Under the pieces are notes generated by a model. It searched no databases. It was not told where the DNA came from and was given only the letters and a program-made list of their open reading frames with translations. The position numbers and the translations under genes are program-made. Of a stretch of DNA of 64,000 nucleotides, positions 20,785 to 30,931 are shown piece by piece (within the stretch, counting starts at the first letter, position 1; each line of letters starts with the position of its first letter). Origin of the DNA: Emiliania huxleyi CCMP1516 (taxonomy: Eukaryota; Haptophyta; Isochrysidales; Noelaerhabdaceae); NCBI RefSeq assembly GCF_000372725.1, contig NW_005200250.1:525294-589293 (forward strand), in the 5' to 3' direction.

Positions 20785-23700
20785 TCAGCCGTAGAGCGCG
20801 GCATCCTCATCGCAGCCGCCGGCGCTCACAACGGGCGGCCACTCGCCCGCAGCCTCGGCGGCAGCACCCGCCGCGGCGGCGTCGGCCAGAGACGGGGCCG
20901 CCGCCGCCGCGCCGGTGTGGGGGCGCAGGGGCGGCGCGCCGTCTGGCCGGGGGGGCAGCGCGGCGTGCAGCTGCGCGAGTGCCGCGAGGTAGCGCGGCCG
21001 CAAGTCGTCGGGCGCCTCGGCGAGCCAGCCGCGGCACGTGTCGAGTATCCGGTCGCGGAGCGAGGCGAAGTGCGCGGCAGCGACATCCTCGAAGCCGGCG
21101 GGCGGGCTGCGCAGCGCGCCGAGCATCGCGTGTCGCATCGTGTAGAGCCGCAGCTTGGCGTTGTACTCGCGCGACTCCGCAGAATCCGGCGCGACGCCCT
21201 CGTACCCCGGCTCGTTCTGGCACGGGTGCGGCACCAGGATCTGCGACTGGATGGAGACCGCGACCTGGAAGAGGGTCGAGACGGCGGGGTCCCACTTCTC
21301 GGTGGCGTTCGCGCTGTTGAAGGTGCCCAGCAGCGAGAGGCAGACCTGGCGGGGGCGGGGTGGGGGAGGGGCGGTGGGCGGGCAGGGGGCAGAGGGCACG
21401 CTGCACGAGTGTGCGAACGGGCGAGCGCCGCCGCCTTGCCGTCGGCGTAGAGGTTCGGGTTGAACTTGACGGTGCCGCCGCCGGTCGTCTCGAAATGGAC
21501 GAGCGGCGGGATGGACGGGTACTCTGGCGGCGCGTAGACGTCAAAGACAAACAAGCCGTGCGCGTACGGCGTGTCGACTGGGCCGGAGAGGACGAGGCGC
21601 CACGTGTCGAGGCGCGCCTCGTCGTGCCGCACGAAAACGGCCGCGTCGGGGTGGAGGGGCAGCTGGCCGCCGCGCAGCCCCTTGAGCTCGCGCATCAAGG
21701 CCTGCAGCGCGGGTGCGGCGCGGGTGAGGGGCGCGTGGCCGACCCGGCGTCGCCACGCGTGCGGAAGCGCGCCTTGCGCAGCGCCGGAGCGCCCGCCGCC
21801 GCGTCGGCGCCACGCTCCGCCTACAACGAGCAGCGGTCCTCCCCTCCCCTCCCCTCCCCTCCCCTCCCCTCCGCTTCCCTCGCCTGCGAGGCGTAGTGGT
21901 GACGCTGCGCCGCGCCCGCCTCGAGCAGCGGCGCGCTGTCGCAGACGAGCTCACCGAGCGCCTCGCTGTACGCCTCCACCTGCGCCTCCTCAGCAGGCAA
22001 CGCCTTGCCCGGAGGCCCGAGCTCCGCCTCGAGACGAGCCAGCGTCGCGTCGGCGGACGCGTCGCCGCCGGCTGCCGCGACGCCGCCCTCGAGTGGCGAG
22101 GACGCGGCGGCGGCGGCGCCGGCTCCTCCCTCGGCGGCAGCAGAGAGGCGCCGCAGCAGCGCCTCGAGCTCGACGAGCGCCGCGTGAGGCAGCAGGTGCT
22201 CGCGCGCCACGATGGCGGCAACCTTGCGCAGCACGGCGAGGTCGAGGTCGTCGGCGGCCGCGAGCGCGCCCACGAGTTCGTCGCCCCGCCCCGAGCCGAT
22301 GCAGCGGAGGAGCACGTCGCAGAGCGAGGCGAGGAGGGAGCGCGGGTCGAAGCCGTACGGGTCGGAGGCGGAGGCGGCCGAGGCGGCGGCGGCGCCCGTC
22401 GCGCGCACCTTGAGGTCGAGCGAGCGGCGGCCGCAGAGCAAGTCGAAGAAGGTGATCGAGACGGCGGCCGTGCGCCCCGCGAGCGGCGCCGCGGCGAGGA
22501 GGGCAGCACCGGCGCTGCTCGCCGCGATGGCCTTCATCAGCTTGAGGGTCGAGCCGGCGGTGCGCAGCAGCGAGCGAGCGTAGCCGACGTTGTGGCTGTA
22601 GGCCGGGTCATGCTCGGCGGGCGGGCCGCCGGCCGCGGCGGCCGCGTCCTTCTTGTTGTTCTCGGCGATGCGCTTGAGCGCCTCCTCGAGCTCGTACAGG
22701 AGCGTGTCGAGGAGCGCGTGGCCGAGGGGAACGAGCAGCGATGCTCGGCGCGAGTCGTCGGCAGCGAGGGCCTGCAGCCGCGCCGCCGGCTCGGGAGCCT
22801 CGAGGAGGAGGAGGAGGAGGTCGTTGCACGTGCCTGCCGAAGGGAGCGGCGAGGGGAGCCGGGGCGGGGGCGGCGGCCGGGGGGGGGAGGGGGGGGGGGG
22901 TCGGCGGGGCCAGAGGCGAGGCGTGCGCCGTGCACACGGAGAACTACACGGGCCGCGCCTCGCACGGAGAACTTTTCGAAGGTCTCCGCCTCTACGGCGT
23001 CGACATCGAGCCCCTCGATGGCGTCGACCGCGTCGTAGACCGCCGCGAGCGGCTCGACGAGCGACGCGCGCAGCGCCGGGTCGCCGAGGACCGCGTCGGA
23101 GAGGCGCGACGAGATTGGGTCGCCGCCGAAGAGGGCGCGCGAGTCGGAGCGCCGCCCCGGCAACACGATGGCGGCGAGCGCGTCGACGAGCGCCGCGAGG
23201 ACGAGGGGCGAGCGGATGAGTGGCCCGCCTGCCGGCGCGAGGGCGGGGCAGCCGGCGCGGAGCAGCTCCGCGAGCGAAGCCATGAGCGGGCGCAGCTGCG
23301 TGGCGGCGAGCTCGTCAGGGCGGTACCTACCCACCGCCGGAGGCGTGAAGAGACGCTGCCCGCGGCCGGGTGGCGGCGAAGAACGTCGGGGCGGCACGTG
23401 GCGACGAAGCGGAGCCACGCGGCCATGTCGAGCAGCGCGAACTGCGGCACCGCCTCGAAGGCCCGCCGCGCGGACTGCGGCGGCGAGGCGCGCGCGAGGG
23501 AGGCGAGCCAGCCCGCGTGCAGCCGCGTGAAGTCGAGGGAGAGCGCGAGCAGCGTCGGCTCGGCGAGGAGGGCGATCCAGCACTCCTGCATCCGGTAGAT
23601 GTCCTCGTCGCGCTCGCGCTGCTCGCGGCCCGCCAGTGCCTGGCTGCGGTGCGACTTGTGGAACTCCATGTGGCGCACCGCCGGCAGCAGGCCGACGTGC

Positions 23701-26700
23701 ATCGCGTACTGCGCGAGGAAGAAGGCCTCGCCCACGAAGGGGAGGGCGCCTGCTCGCAGCCAGAGGTTTGGAGGCGACGCGCGGCACAAAGCCTCCCCGG
23801 CGGCGTGGTTAGGGCAGCCTCCCTCGGCCGGCGAGGCCGGCGAGGCCGGCGGAAGCGACACGGCCGGCTCCGGCTCGTCCAGCTCCGGGAAGAGCGAGCC
23901 GCCGCCCGAGGCGGGGGAGGCGGCGGGCGAGGCGCCGGCCGCCGGCCGCGATGGCGCGACGATGCGGCCTGCGAGGCGCGAGCACGGCGCGTAGTCTGGC
24001 CGCTGCACGTGCGGCCGCGGCTCGTAGAAGCGGAGAGAGAGCTTGGCGAGCGTCGCGGGCGGCGGGGCGCCGTCGAACTTGAGGAAGGGCGCGCAGAGGC
24101 GCAGCAGGACAGAGGAGAGCGCGACGAGGCTCTCGTCGGGCGCCGCGCGCGCGACCGTCTCCGTGTAGACGCGCGCTCGCTCGGGCGAGAGGCGCGAGGC
24201 GGCGGCGCGGATGTGCGCCGCGCGGCCTGCGGATCCGCGCAGGATGAGGGACGCCCAGCCGAGCACCTCCTCCTTGGCCTCGGGCGAGTGCGAGAGAGCC
24301 CTGCGAAGCAGTCCGTGCGCCGCGGCGTGCGCCGACGCGAGCCCCGCCTGGGGAAGCGGGAGGCAGCTGTGTGTCGCAGAGCTGGGAAGAAGAGGACAGA
24401 GGGACGGCACACTCTCCCGCGCCTGGATGCCCGAGACGACGAAGCGGTACTCGGTGTGGTTGCGCACGGAGAGCATGCGGTCCATGTTCGACACCTCGGC
24501 CGCCGACTCGTGCCTCCGCCGGGCGGCGAGGGCGGCGCCAACCACCATCGGGCAGCCGAGGCCTACGACAGGCCGCGCCTTCCTCGAGCGCCACACCTCG
24601 GCAACATCTCGGACACACCTCGGCCACACCTCGGCCGCATCTCGGCTAGATCTCGGCTAGATCTCGGCTAGATCTCGGCTAGATCTCCGCCGAAGAGGGG
24701 GGAGATCTGGCCGAGCTGGCAGAGCTGCTTCGGCGTCCACAGCCCGGCAGAGAGCATGCTCGCCTGCAGCGGAGGGAGGGGCAAGGGGGGGGGGGGGGGG
24801 GTCCCCATAAAGTCGGGGGNNNNNNNNNNNNNNNNNNNNNNNNNNNNNNNNNNNNNNNNNNNNNNNNNNNNNNNNNNNNNNNNNNNNNNNNNNNNNNNNN
24901 NNNNNNNNNNNNNNNNNNNATATTGGTGAAACACGTCAACGGAGCGGACACTGGAGAAAAAGGAGTTCGGGAGCGGCGAGGGGGCGCGGCCGCACGTCGG
25001 CCGCGAGCAGCAGCCGCACCCCCTCCCCGCCTGCGGGATGGCCGACGAGCTGCGCGAGGGCGCAGAGGCACGGCTTCGGACCGTCCGCCGACGTCTCGCG
25101 CAGCGGCTGCAGTGCGAGGCCGACGCAGCGCGCGGTGAGCAGCGCCGCGTCCGCCGCCGCCGCCGCCGCCTCGGCCGGAGCGGCGGCAGCCGCGGCGCGC
25201 GTCTCCCCGAGCGAGGGGTGCGGCGCGGGCGGCGCGGCGAGGCAGAGCGCGCCGAACGCCCACGGAGGGAGCCGTCCCGCGAGCGCGCGGCCGTACCAGA
25301 CGCGGAGGGCGTCGTCCGGCGGCGGCAGCGCACCGCGCGAGGCGAGGACGGCGCCCAGGCCTGCCCCGAACCCGCACGGGCGGAGCAGCTCCCTCACGCG
25401 GCCGCCGAGGGCGGCGCGCGCCTGGCGGAAGAGGCGTCAGGGCCAGGGTCAGGGAGAGGGGTCAGGGGTCGGGCCAGGGCCAGGGTCAGGGTCAGGGCCA
25501 GGGTCAGGGTCAGGGCCAGGGTCAGGGTCAGGGCCAGGGGGGTCGGGGTGGGTTAGGCGCGCGCCTCGCGGCAGAGAGCGTGCCGCATGGCCGCAGCCTC
25601 CTCTGCCCCGCCGCCCTCGCCTGCCCCGCCGCCGCCGCCCGCTGCCCCGCCGCCCTCCTCGCGCCGCGCGTCAAACACGGCGGTCCGCTGCGAGTCGAGT
25701 CTCTCCATCATGTCGAGCGCCGCGCCGAGCGCTCTCGTGCCGCCCGCGGTGCCGCCTCCCTCCGCCGCGTCGACCGCGCGCCGCAGCGCCTCGCGCAGCC
25801 ACGCCCGCGCTCGCGTCACTGAGGCAGCCTCGGGCATCGCGTCGGCCGCAGCCTCGCCCGCCGCCCCGCCCCGCACCGCCGCAAAGAGCGCGAGCGCGAG
25901 GTCGGCGGGGGACGCGGGCGCAGCCTCCGCTACCTTGGCGGCGGCCGCGTTGGGCGCCTCTGGCACGGACTCGTCTGGGACGGGTGTGGTGCGAGGCTCC
26001 TTGGCGGTGGCCGAAGCCTTGGCAGCCGCCCTGGCAGCTGTAGCTGTAGCCGTGCCGGGGGGGAGGTCGGCGGTGGGTTTCGCTGCCGCTGCCGTCGCGC
26101 CCGACTTTGGCGCGGGCGTCGCCTTTGAGGGGCTCGGAGCCGCCGTCCCGGAAGAATCTTTGGCGGGAGCCGCTCGAGGCGCCGCCGGAGTAGAGGCGGC
26201 GGGCGGCGCTGCAGCGAGCTTGGCCAGGCGAGCCGCGCGCACGCTCGCAGCGTCGGCAGGTGGGGCGCGCGCGGCACCGGCGGCGCCACCGAGGGTGGCG
26301 CGGCCACCGCCAGCGTTTCGGCCCTTCCACCACAGGTAAGCGGCGCCGGCGGCGATTACCGCCCACCCTAAGGCAGCGGTGGAGAAGCCGGAGCCGGCAT
26401 CGTCCGCCGGCGATGCACCATTGGGCTCAGCGGCCTCAGTCTTTGCGACGATCTCTCCAAAAAGAGCTGAGAGCTTTGCGATCGCTTCAGCCTGTGTGCC
26501 GTCAGCCTGGTCAGCTAAGGCTCGCAGGCTACTCATGATGGTCTCGCCGGAGTAAGTTTTGAGGAGGTGGGTGAGATCGTCGAGCGCGATGGCGGAATCG
26601 CCGTTCGCGTCGAGCTGCTTCGACGAGAGGAGCATGGGCACACCCAATGCGCACAACGACAGCGTTGCAGCAGTGACAGGGTTCCGGGTTTTTGCAGGGT

Positions 26701-26752
26701 TTGGTATGGTGCCCGGGTCGCCTTTGTACGAGTTGATAAGCCAAAAACTCAC
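20785..26752 (-). CDS. UFD2-core (E4-like) protein fused to a BIRC6/UBE2O-type ubiquitin-conjugating enzyme
   Basis: Multi-exon gene crossing the gap. N-terminus: EF-hand-like loop (LDANGDSAIALDDL), membrane segment at residues 126-142, then VRAARLAKLAA, the start motif of UFD2/UBE4 proteins, and a long Ala/Pro linker. The 25397-22000 part reads as UFD2 core: VLLRLCAPFLKFDG, FVGEAFFLAQYAMHVGLLP, DAIEGLDVDAVEAETFEKF, SITFFDLLCGRRSLDLKV and DPYGFDPRSLL. The same exon continues into EAYSEALGELV and HHYASQ, the lead-in of BIRC6-type UBC domains. Then MRELKGLRGG, VKFNPNLYADGK and, after a GC-donor intron (21434-21346), VCLSLLGTF with the catalytic Cys (TGC at 21342-21340). No U-box is visible. Likely a membrane-tethered chain-extending E2. 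The start (26752, or ATG 26635) and some splices are uncertain. Confidence 0.78.
21838..21885. repeat. GGGGA minisatellite in intron
   Basis: Runs of CCCCT (plus strand) in the intron between the UFD2-core/E2-lead exon and the UBC exon. Confidence 0.8.
24595..24690. repeat. 11-bp minisatellite (CTCGGCTAGAT / CTCGGCCACAC)
   Basis: About eight copies in two variant blocks inside an intron of the E4-E2 gene, 130 bp from the assembly gap. Repeats here may explain why the assembly broke. Confidence 0.85.
24820..24919. other. Assembly gap, 100 N
   Basis: Exactly 100 unknown bases, the usual placeholder for a gap of unknown size, preceded by a G homopolymer. It falls within the E4-E2 gene, so part of its N-terminal half is missing. 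Confidence 1.
25437..25548. repeat. (TCAGGG/CCAGGG)n hexamer array
   Basis: About 18 imperfect hexamers between two exons of the E4-E2 gene; presumably intronic. Confidence 0.9.
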
Positions 26753-27383
26753 TACGTGCCTCCCCGTTTTGTAGACTGGCGTTTGTGCTCCTTCATTTTA
26801 ATTTCAGCCGAAATCTGGGGTTTCAAATATTTCGCAAGAGCCACGCACAAAAATGAAAGAATTTGAGGAAAGAAATAATAATTAATGTTCACAAAAAACA
26901 AATTTTTATCTGGGGACCAGGCCCGGACCAGAGACGGGACGCGTTCAACGAGGAAGTGCTGTACGTTTGTTGCCGAGCCATCTGTCTGCGCTCCGACCCG
27001 ATTCAAGAATTTACCAAACAAAACTCTCTCTCACAGCAGACAGGCTCGACACAGGCGTGGACTGACTGACCTGGCGCGTGCTGGATGATGACTGCTTCCT
27101 GCGCCGAGGCTAGACCAGGGAGGGCGCAGCTCTTCCTCCAGTCACTGGCTGCATGCATGTACCATTCTCCATTCCAAGAAAAGTGCTTGCTTGCTGTCGC
27201 CCGATCGGGCGACATGATGGTGTTTTACCGCGAGGGCTCGCGCTGGCCCAGCTCTCCCCTCTGCGTTCACCCCCCCCACGCTCAATCACAGCCGTTTCGT
27301 AAAACTTTTGGTGGGTGAAAGTCGTTTGGTTTTTAGAAAAGGCGGGCTTCGCGCGTCCTCTCTCCGCTGACGAGAAGTCGATC
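26753..27383. other. Divergent intergenic region
   Basis: Lies between the E4-E2 gene (-) and the channel gene (+). AT-rich at 26790-26920, with CTCTCTCTCACAGCAGACAG at 27026, which recurs near 30950. No gene is supported; promoters for both neighbours should lie here. Confidence 0.4.
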
Positions 27384-28829
27384 ATGAGAAACCGAGTGTG
27401 CCCTCGCCACCCGGATGGCCGCGGTCAGTCCTCCAGTATCCTCATGCTCGCTCCAGAGCCGCAGGGTACCTCTTCCAGCGACGCAAAGCCCTTTCGGCGC
27501 GCAGCGCTAGTGGACGAGCTCGCTAGGCAGCAGCTGTGGCTTGACGGCTGCAATATCCTTCTCGTCATCAGTTCGCTGATCTTCATGATGACAGCCGTCG
27601 AGCTGTCCCTGCAAGGCGGCAGGGACACGGCCGTGCAGGTCCTCCTCGGCTTTAACCTCGCTCTGACGGCTGGTGCAATGTTCAGCGTCAGTGTCTACCA
27701 CCGCGTCCAGATGCGGCTTCTCAGGCAGATGTATCACGCGCGGCGCGGCAGGTGGTGGGACTCGCCGATGTGCGAGTGGCTGGTGCTGTTGGTCGGAGTC
27801 ATCCCGCCCGGCGTCGAGCGCGAGGTTGAGCTCCCGCTTATCGAGGGCGCCATCTTTGATGGACTTGGCGACCACGACGACCCGATGGCAGACATGTCGA
27901 CGGCCGTGGTGCGCAGTGTCACCGTCGTGGCGCTGCTCCAGTTCGTACGGCTGATTCTTCTCTTTGGCTACCTGCTGCGTGCGACCATGTCCCTCGGCAA
28001 TGTGCGCTCTCCTGCGGTCCTCTCGTGGCAATACGGCCGGGTGGTCGAGCCCTCCTTCCGAGTCAAGTACCTTTTCACCCGCTATCCGTTCGCGGTCTTG
28101 CTCACGAGCACCCTTTCTAGTCTCATCAGTGGCGCCTTCTGCACGCACGCCCTCGAGCCCGCGCTCAAGGCCTCCTACTGGCGTGCCATTTTCGAGGGGA
28201 TCGTCCTTATGACCGACGCACCCGTCACCGAGGTTGAGACGGTGCCGGGCAGCATCGTCGCAATCGTCATGATCGTTGTGGGCGTCACGAACGTCGCCTT
28301 CCTCACCGCCACCCTCGCCCAAAAGTCAGAACTTACGTGCAACGAGGCGAACCTCATCCGCGAGATCGAGGAGGACGCCGTCGTGCGGCATCGGCAAAAG
28401 CTCGCTCTGTGCCGATTGCAGACCTTTCTACGAGCTCGGGCGCGGGGACGCTCCGGGCGGCGAGCATCGGCGGCCACCAAGGCCTGTCGCCGGAGAAGTG
28501 GCAGCGACGATCAGGGGGCGGGCGCCAGGGTTGCCGGCGGCAAGTCGTTCACGCAGGTGTCCAACATGGCGGTGCTGCACCAGGAGCTGGAGGGGCTCTC
28601 ATCGCAGCAGCTCGAGCTCTCCCGCTCCGTCGCTGAGATCCGTGCGATGCAGGCGGCGATGATGCGTGCGGTTGGGGCCTCGAGCGATGCATCGAGGGCC
28701 GCTGAGCTCGAAACGGGCGCGAAGGAGGAGCAGCCGCCTCCCGCCGAGCGGAGCGCGAACGGGCGGGCACACCGGGGGGTGCCGGAGGTTGCTCCGGTGG
28801 GGCACGCTGTGGAGTTTTGTCCTCCGTAG
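27384..28829 (+). CDS. SK-like (KCNN) channel protein with non-canonical pore
   Basis: About 480 residues on one exon. The six-helix layout matches small-conductance Ca2+-activated K+ channels: S1 (ILLVISSLIFMMTAVELSL), S2, S3 ending VIPPGV, S4 (LLQFVRLILLFGYLLRATM), S5, pore helix and S6 (FLTATLAQKSELT, equivalent to the VAVVARKLELT end of SK S6). At the selectivity filter, where SK has GYGD, this protein reads LMTDAPVTE, so K+ selectivity is not expected to be normal. A basic stretch after S6 and a C-terminal coiled coil (LHQELEGLSSQQLELSRSV) sit where SK has its calmodulin-binding and assembly regions. The start is uncertain: ATG 27384 or 27447; the frame is open from 27315. Confidence 0.75.
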   Translation: MRNRVCPRHPDGRGQSSSILMLAPEPQGTSSSDAKPFRRAALVDELARQQLWLDGCNILLVISSLIFMMTAVELSLQGGRDTAVQVLLGFNLALTAGAMFSVSVYHRVQMRLLRQMYHARRGRWWDSPMCEWLVLLVGVIPPGVEREVELPLIEGAIFDGLGDHDDPMADMSTAVVRSVTVVALLQFVRLILLFGYLLRATMSLGNVRSPAVLSWQYGRVVEPSFRVKYLFTRYPFAVLLTSTLSSLISGAFCTHALEPALKASYWRAIFEGIVLMTDAPVTEVETVPGSIVAIVMIVVGVTNVAFLTATLAQKSELTCNEANLIREIEEDAVVRHRQKLALCRLQTFLRARARGRSGRRASAATKACRRRSGSDDQGAGARVAGGKSFTQVSNMAVLHQELEGLSSQQLELSRSVAEIRAMQAAMMRAVGASSDASRAAELETGAKEEQPPPAERSANGRAHRGVPEVAPVGHAVEFCPP

Positions 28830-28865
28830 CGAGGGTCTGCAGGGGGAAGTATAAACTTATTGGGA

Positions 28866-29012
28866 AAGAAAACAGACAGCCCAAGGAGGGATGGGAGGAC
28901 GGCACGCCGCCACCACAGCGCTGGAAGAAGCCGCCGCTCGCGCGAAATTCTTTTCCATTCTAAAATTCCTTTGCATGAGCTCCCTTAGTGCCAGTGCGCG
29001 CCAGTCCCGTGC
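28866..29012 (+). repeat. Dispersed repeat copy (GGGATGGGAGGACGGCACGC family)
   Basis: Contains AAAACAGACAGCCCAAGGAG, GGGATGGGAGGACGGCACGC and, further on, AGTGCCAGTGCGCGCCAGTC. Related copies lie at about 8262, 9475, 12447, 20425, 37846, 49954 and 55310. Confidence 0.8.
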
Positions 29013-29070
29013 CCAATGTTGTGCGATGGAGTTTTGTGTTAAAATTCTTTTGCATGTTGGTGCCTCTCTG

Positions 29071-29300
29071 GGTTCCGGCTCCTAGAGGACCTAGCCGCGG
29101 ATAGGGGTCTGTCGCCACTGACTCGCGCCAAAACGCCCTACTACCTGCCTACCTATCCCCAGGCCGCGCAGCGAAGCGAAAAAAGAGGAAAAGGCGAAAA
29201 TAGGGTACCTGTTGCAGGGCCCTTTTGGGCCAAACAAGACCAACCTACCTACCTATCTGGGAGTCATTGGGCAGACCCCTATCCGTGAGGAGCCCGAACC
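29071..29300. mobile_element. MITE-like element with terminal inverted repeats
   Basis: About 230 bp. Left end GGTTCCGGCTCCTAG ... CGGATAGGGGTCTG; the right end is its imperfect inverse (CAGACCCCTATCCGTGAGGA then GCCCGAACC). The interior has CTACCTACCTAT runs and GGCCGCGCAGCGAAGCGAAA. No coding capacity. A second, partial copy is at 41620-41755. Confidence 0.7.
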
Positions 29301-29402
29301 ATAGTTTTACGCAGAGGGGTCCCCGGAGGGATGCTCAACCGCGGCCGCTGGCTGCGATCATATCGCCGCGTCTCTTTTATTTAGGCCGCCGAGTCGGCAG
29401 TC

Positions 29403-30401
29403 ATGTCCCAGCGCCTCGTTCGGCTCAGCTTCCACTACCCTTCGAATTGGAGCTTCGAGGGCACCGTCGACCTCCTGTGGTGCGACGGCAGCAGTGAGCG
29501 GTCGTACGGTAAGCTCCAACAGGGCGGGCAGGCAACGCGCGAGACGTACATCGGTCATCGGTGGTGCGTGCGTGAGGACGCGAGCCGCGAGCTTCTTCTG
29601 TCCATCGTGGTGGGCCAGGAGGACCAGCTCGTCACGATTGGCGCGGAAGCGTCGCTCGACCCGCTGCGCGGCGCGCTCTGGCAAATGGGACGAGCGCCGC
29701 GGGAGCCGCTCCTCAAGGCATGTGGCGCGCTCCTGCGGCTGCTGCAAAACATTGACCGAAGCCCGCACGAGGACAAGTACCGGTCAGTGCGCGCTGCCAA
29801 CCCAGCCGTCGCCGCCACGCTCGACATCCCTGGCGCACTCGCCCTCCTCAGCAGCGCGGGCTTCGAGCAGGAGCACGAGCAGGAGGGCGGCGACTCGAGG
29901 CTGGTCCTGCGCCCGCAGCGCTCGCTCGGCCCGCTGCAGGACGCACTCGCGCAGCTGCGCCGGCTTGACGCCCTTCTGCGCGGCCTCCCGCCGCCGCAGG
30001 AGTCGCTCGGCTCGATGCAGGCCGCTGCCGCCGCCGCCTCCGCCGCCGCCAGCTCCTCCTCCGCCGCCACTGCCGAGGCGTCGCACCGCTGCGGGCATTG
30101 CCGCGCCGGCATCCACAACGATCTACGGCGGCAACTGGCCGGCAGCGGCGAGATCGGCGGCTGGCGCACCCACGGCGCGGTCGGTCCCGGCGAGTACCGC
30201 TTCCACTGCGACCGCTGCAGGGTGGACCTGTGCGGCGCTTGCTACGATCAGTGGAAGGCAGGCGACGCGTCCGTGCACCCGCTGGAGCACGGCTTCTCCA
30301 TCGAGGCGCCGATCACGACGCCGTGGGGAGGCAGCTCGTATGGGACCATGCCCGCGCCGCCGCCAGTCACCTCGCGCAACCGGCGCGGGCCCTGGGGATG
30401 A
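29403..30401 (+). CDS. VHL-like / PUB / ZZ-type zinc finger protein
   Basis: 332 residues, one exon. Residues 1-80 resemble a VHL beta-type domain (LLWCDGSSERSYGKLQQGGQ, then TYIGHRWCVRED). Residues about 90-160 are a PUB domain: ACGALLRLLQNIDRSPHEDK, YRSVRAANP, PGALALLSSAGFEQ; PUB domains bind the C-terminal tail of p97/VCP, as in PNGase and UBXD1. After an Ala/Ser linker comes a ZZ-like zinc finger (CGHCRAGIHND ... FHCDRCRVDLCGACYDQW). It is probably an adaptor linking p97 to a recognised substrate; VHL-type beta domains can recruit substrates to ubiquitin ligases, though no Cullin box was seen. ATG 29403 lies just after a TTTATTTAGG stretch. Confidence 0.8.
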   Translation: MSQRLVRLSFHYPSNWSFEGTVDLLWCDGSSERSYGKLQQGGQATRETYIGHRWCVREDASRELLLSIVVGQEDQLVTIGAEASLDPLRGALWQMGRAPREPLLKACGALLRLLQNIDRSPHEDKYRSVRAANPAVAATLDIPGALALLSSAGFEQEHEQEGGDSRLVLRPQRSLGPLQDALAQLRRLDALLRGLPPPQESLGSMQAAAAAASAAASSSSAATAEASHRCGHCRAGIHNDLRRQLAGSGEIGGWRTHGAVGPGEYRFHCDRCRVDLCGACYDQWKAGDASVHPLEHGFSIEAPITTPWGGSSYGTMPAPPPVTSRNRRGPWG

Positions 30402-30895
30402 GAGCTCAGCGCCTCGCAGCAGCAGGCTAGGAGCAGGGTGTTTCTGTGTTTGTGTCGGCGAGCCTCGAGACGCAACATGCACAGAGAACACAGTACACCC
30501 GTCACGCCCCGCCACGACCCAGAGTCGATGTGATTAGCATGCGCTGCCTCATCCTCCGTCTCCTGCGACGGCCAAGCGCCGCCCCCGCCGCCGTTCTTCT
30601 TCTTCTTCTTGCCCTTCTTGCCCTTGGCGCGCTTCTCCGCCCCTCGACCTCCGCCAGCAGCTCCTCCCTCCTCGGCGTGCCGCGCCGCCTCTGCCTCCGC
30701 CGCCGCCCGCTCCGCCGCCCTCTCCGCCGCCCCCGCAGCCCACGCCGCCTCCTTCGCCGCCTTCTCGGCCGCCCTCTCCGCAGCCCGCGTCGCGTCCTTC
30801 GCGCCTGTGTGGTGCACGCCCTGTGTGAGCGGGGCGGGCGGGGTGCGCACCCCGTGAGACCACACTCTGTGCCTGAGTGTTCGTGCGTCGCCCAT
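30248..30895 (-). CDS. Hypothetical Ala/Lys-rich protein (weak)
   Basis: An open frame beginning MGDARTLRHR with an amphipathic Ala/Glu/Arg stretch (ERAAEKAAKEAAW) and a poly-Lys block (KGKKGKKKKKNGGGGG). The composition fits a nuclear or nucleolar tail, but the 3' part overlaps the end of the PUB gene on the other strand, so only 30895 to about 30540 could be coding. The plus strand has a competing hydrophobic frame from 30540. No family recognised; it could be non-coding. Confidence 0.25.
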   Translation of the reverse strand: MGDARTLRHRVWSHGVRTPPAPLTQGVHHTGAKDATRAAERAAEKAAKEAAWAAGAAERAAERAAAEAEAARHAEEGGAAGGGRGAEKRAKGKKGKKKKKNGGGGGAWPSQETEDEAAHANHIDSGSWRGVTGVLCSLCMLRLEARRHKHRNTLLLACCCEALSSHPQGPRRLREVTGGGAGMVPYELPPHGVVIGASMEKPCSSGCTDASPAFH

Positions 30896-30931
30896 CTCTC
30901 CTGGAGATGACTGCTCTATTTATTTATTTAT

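Noticed and set aside
22537..23787. 416-residue minus-strand open frame starting MPRVASKPLAAS
   Set aside because: Its N-terminal part is an out-of-frame reading of UFD2-core exons; only the GGPLIRSPLVL to AETFEKF part is in the real frame and is included in the E4-E2 gene.
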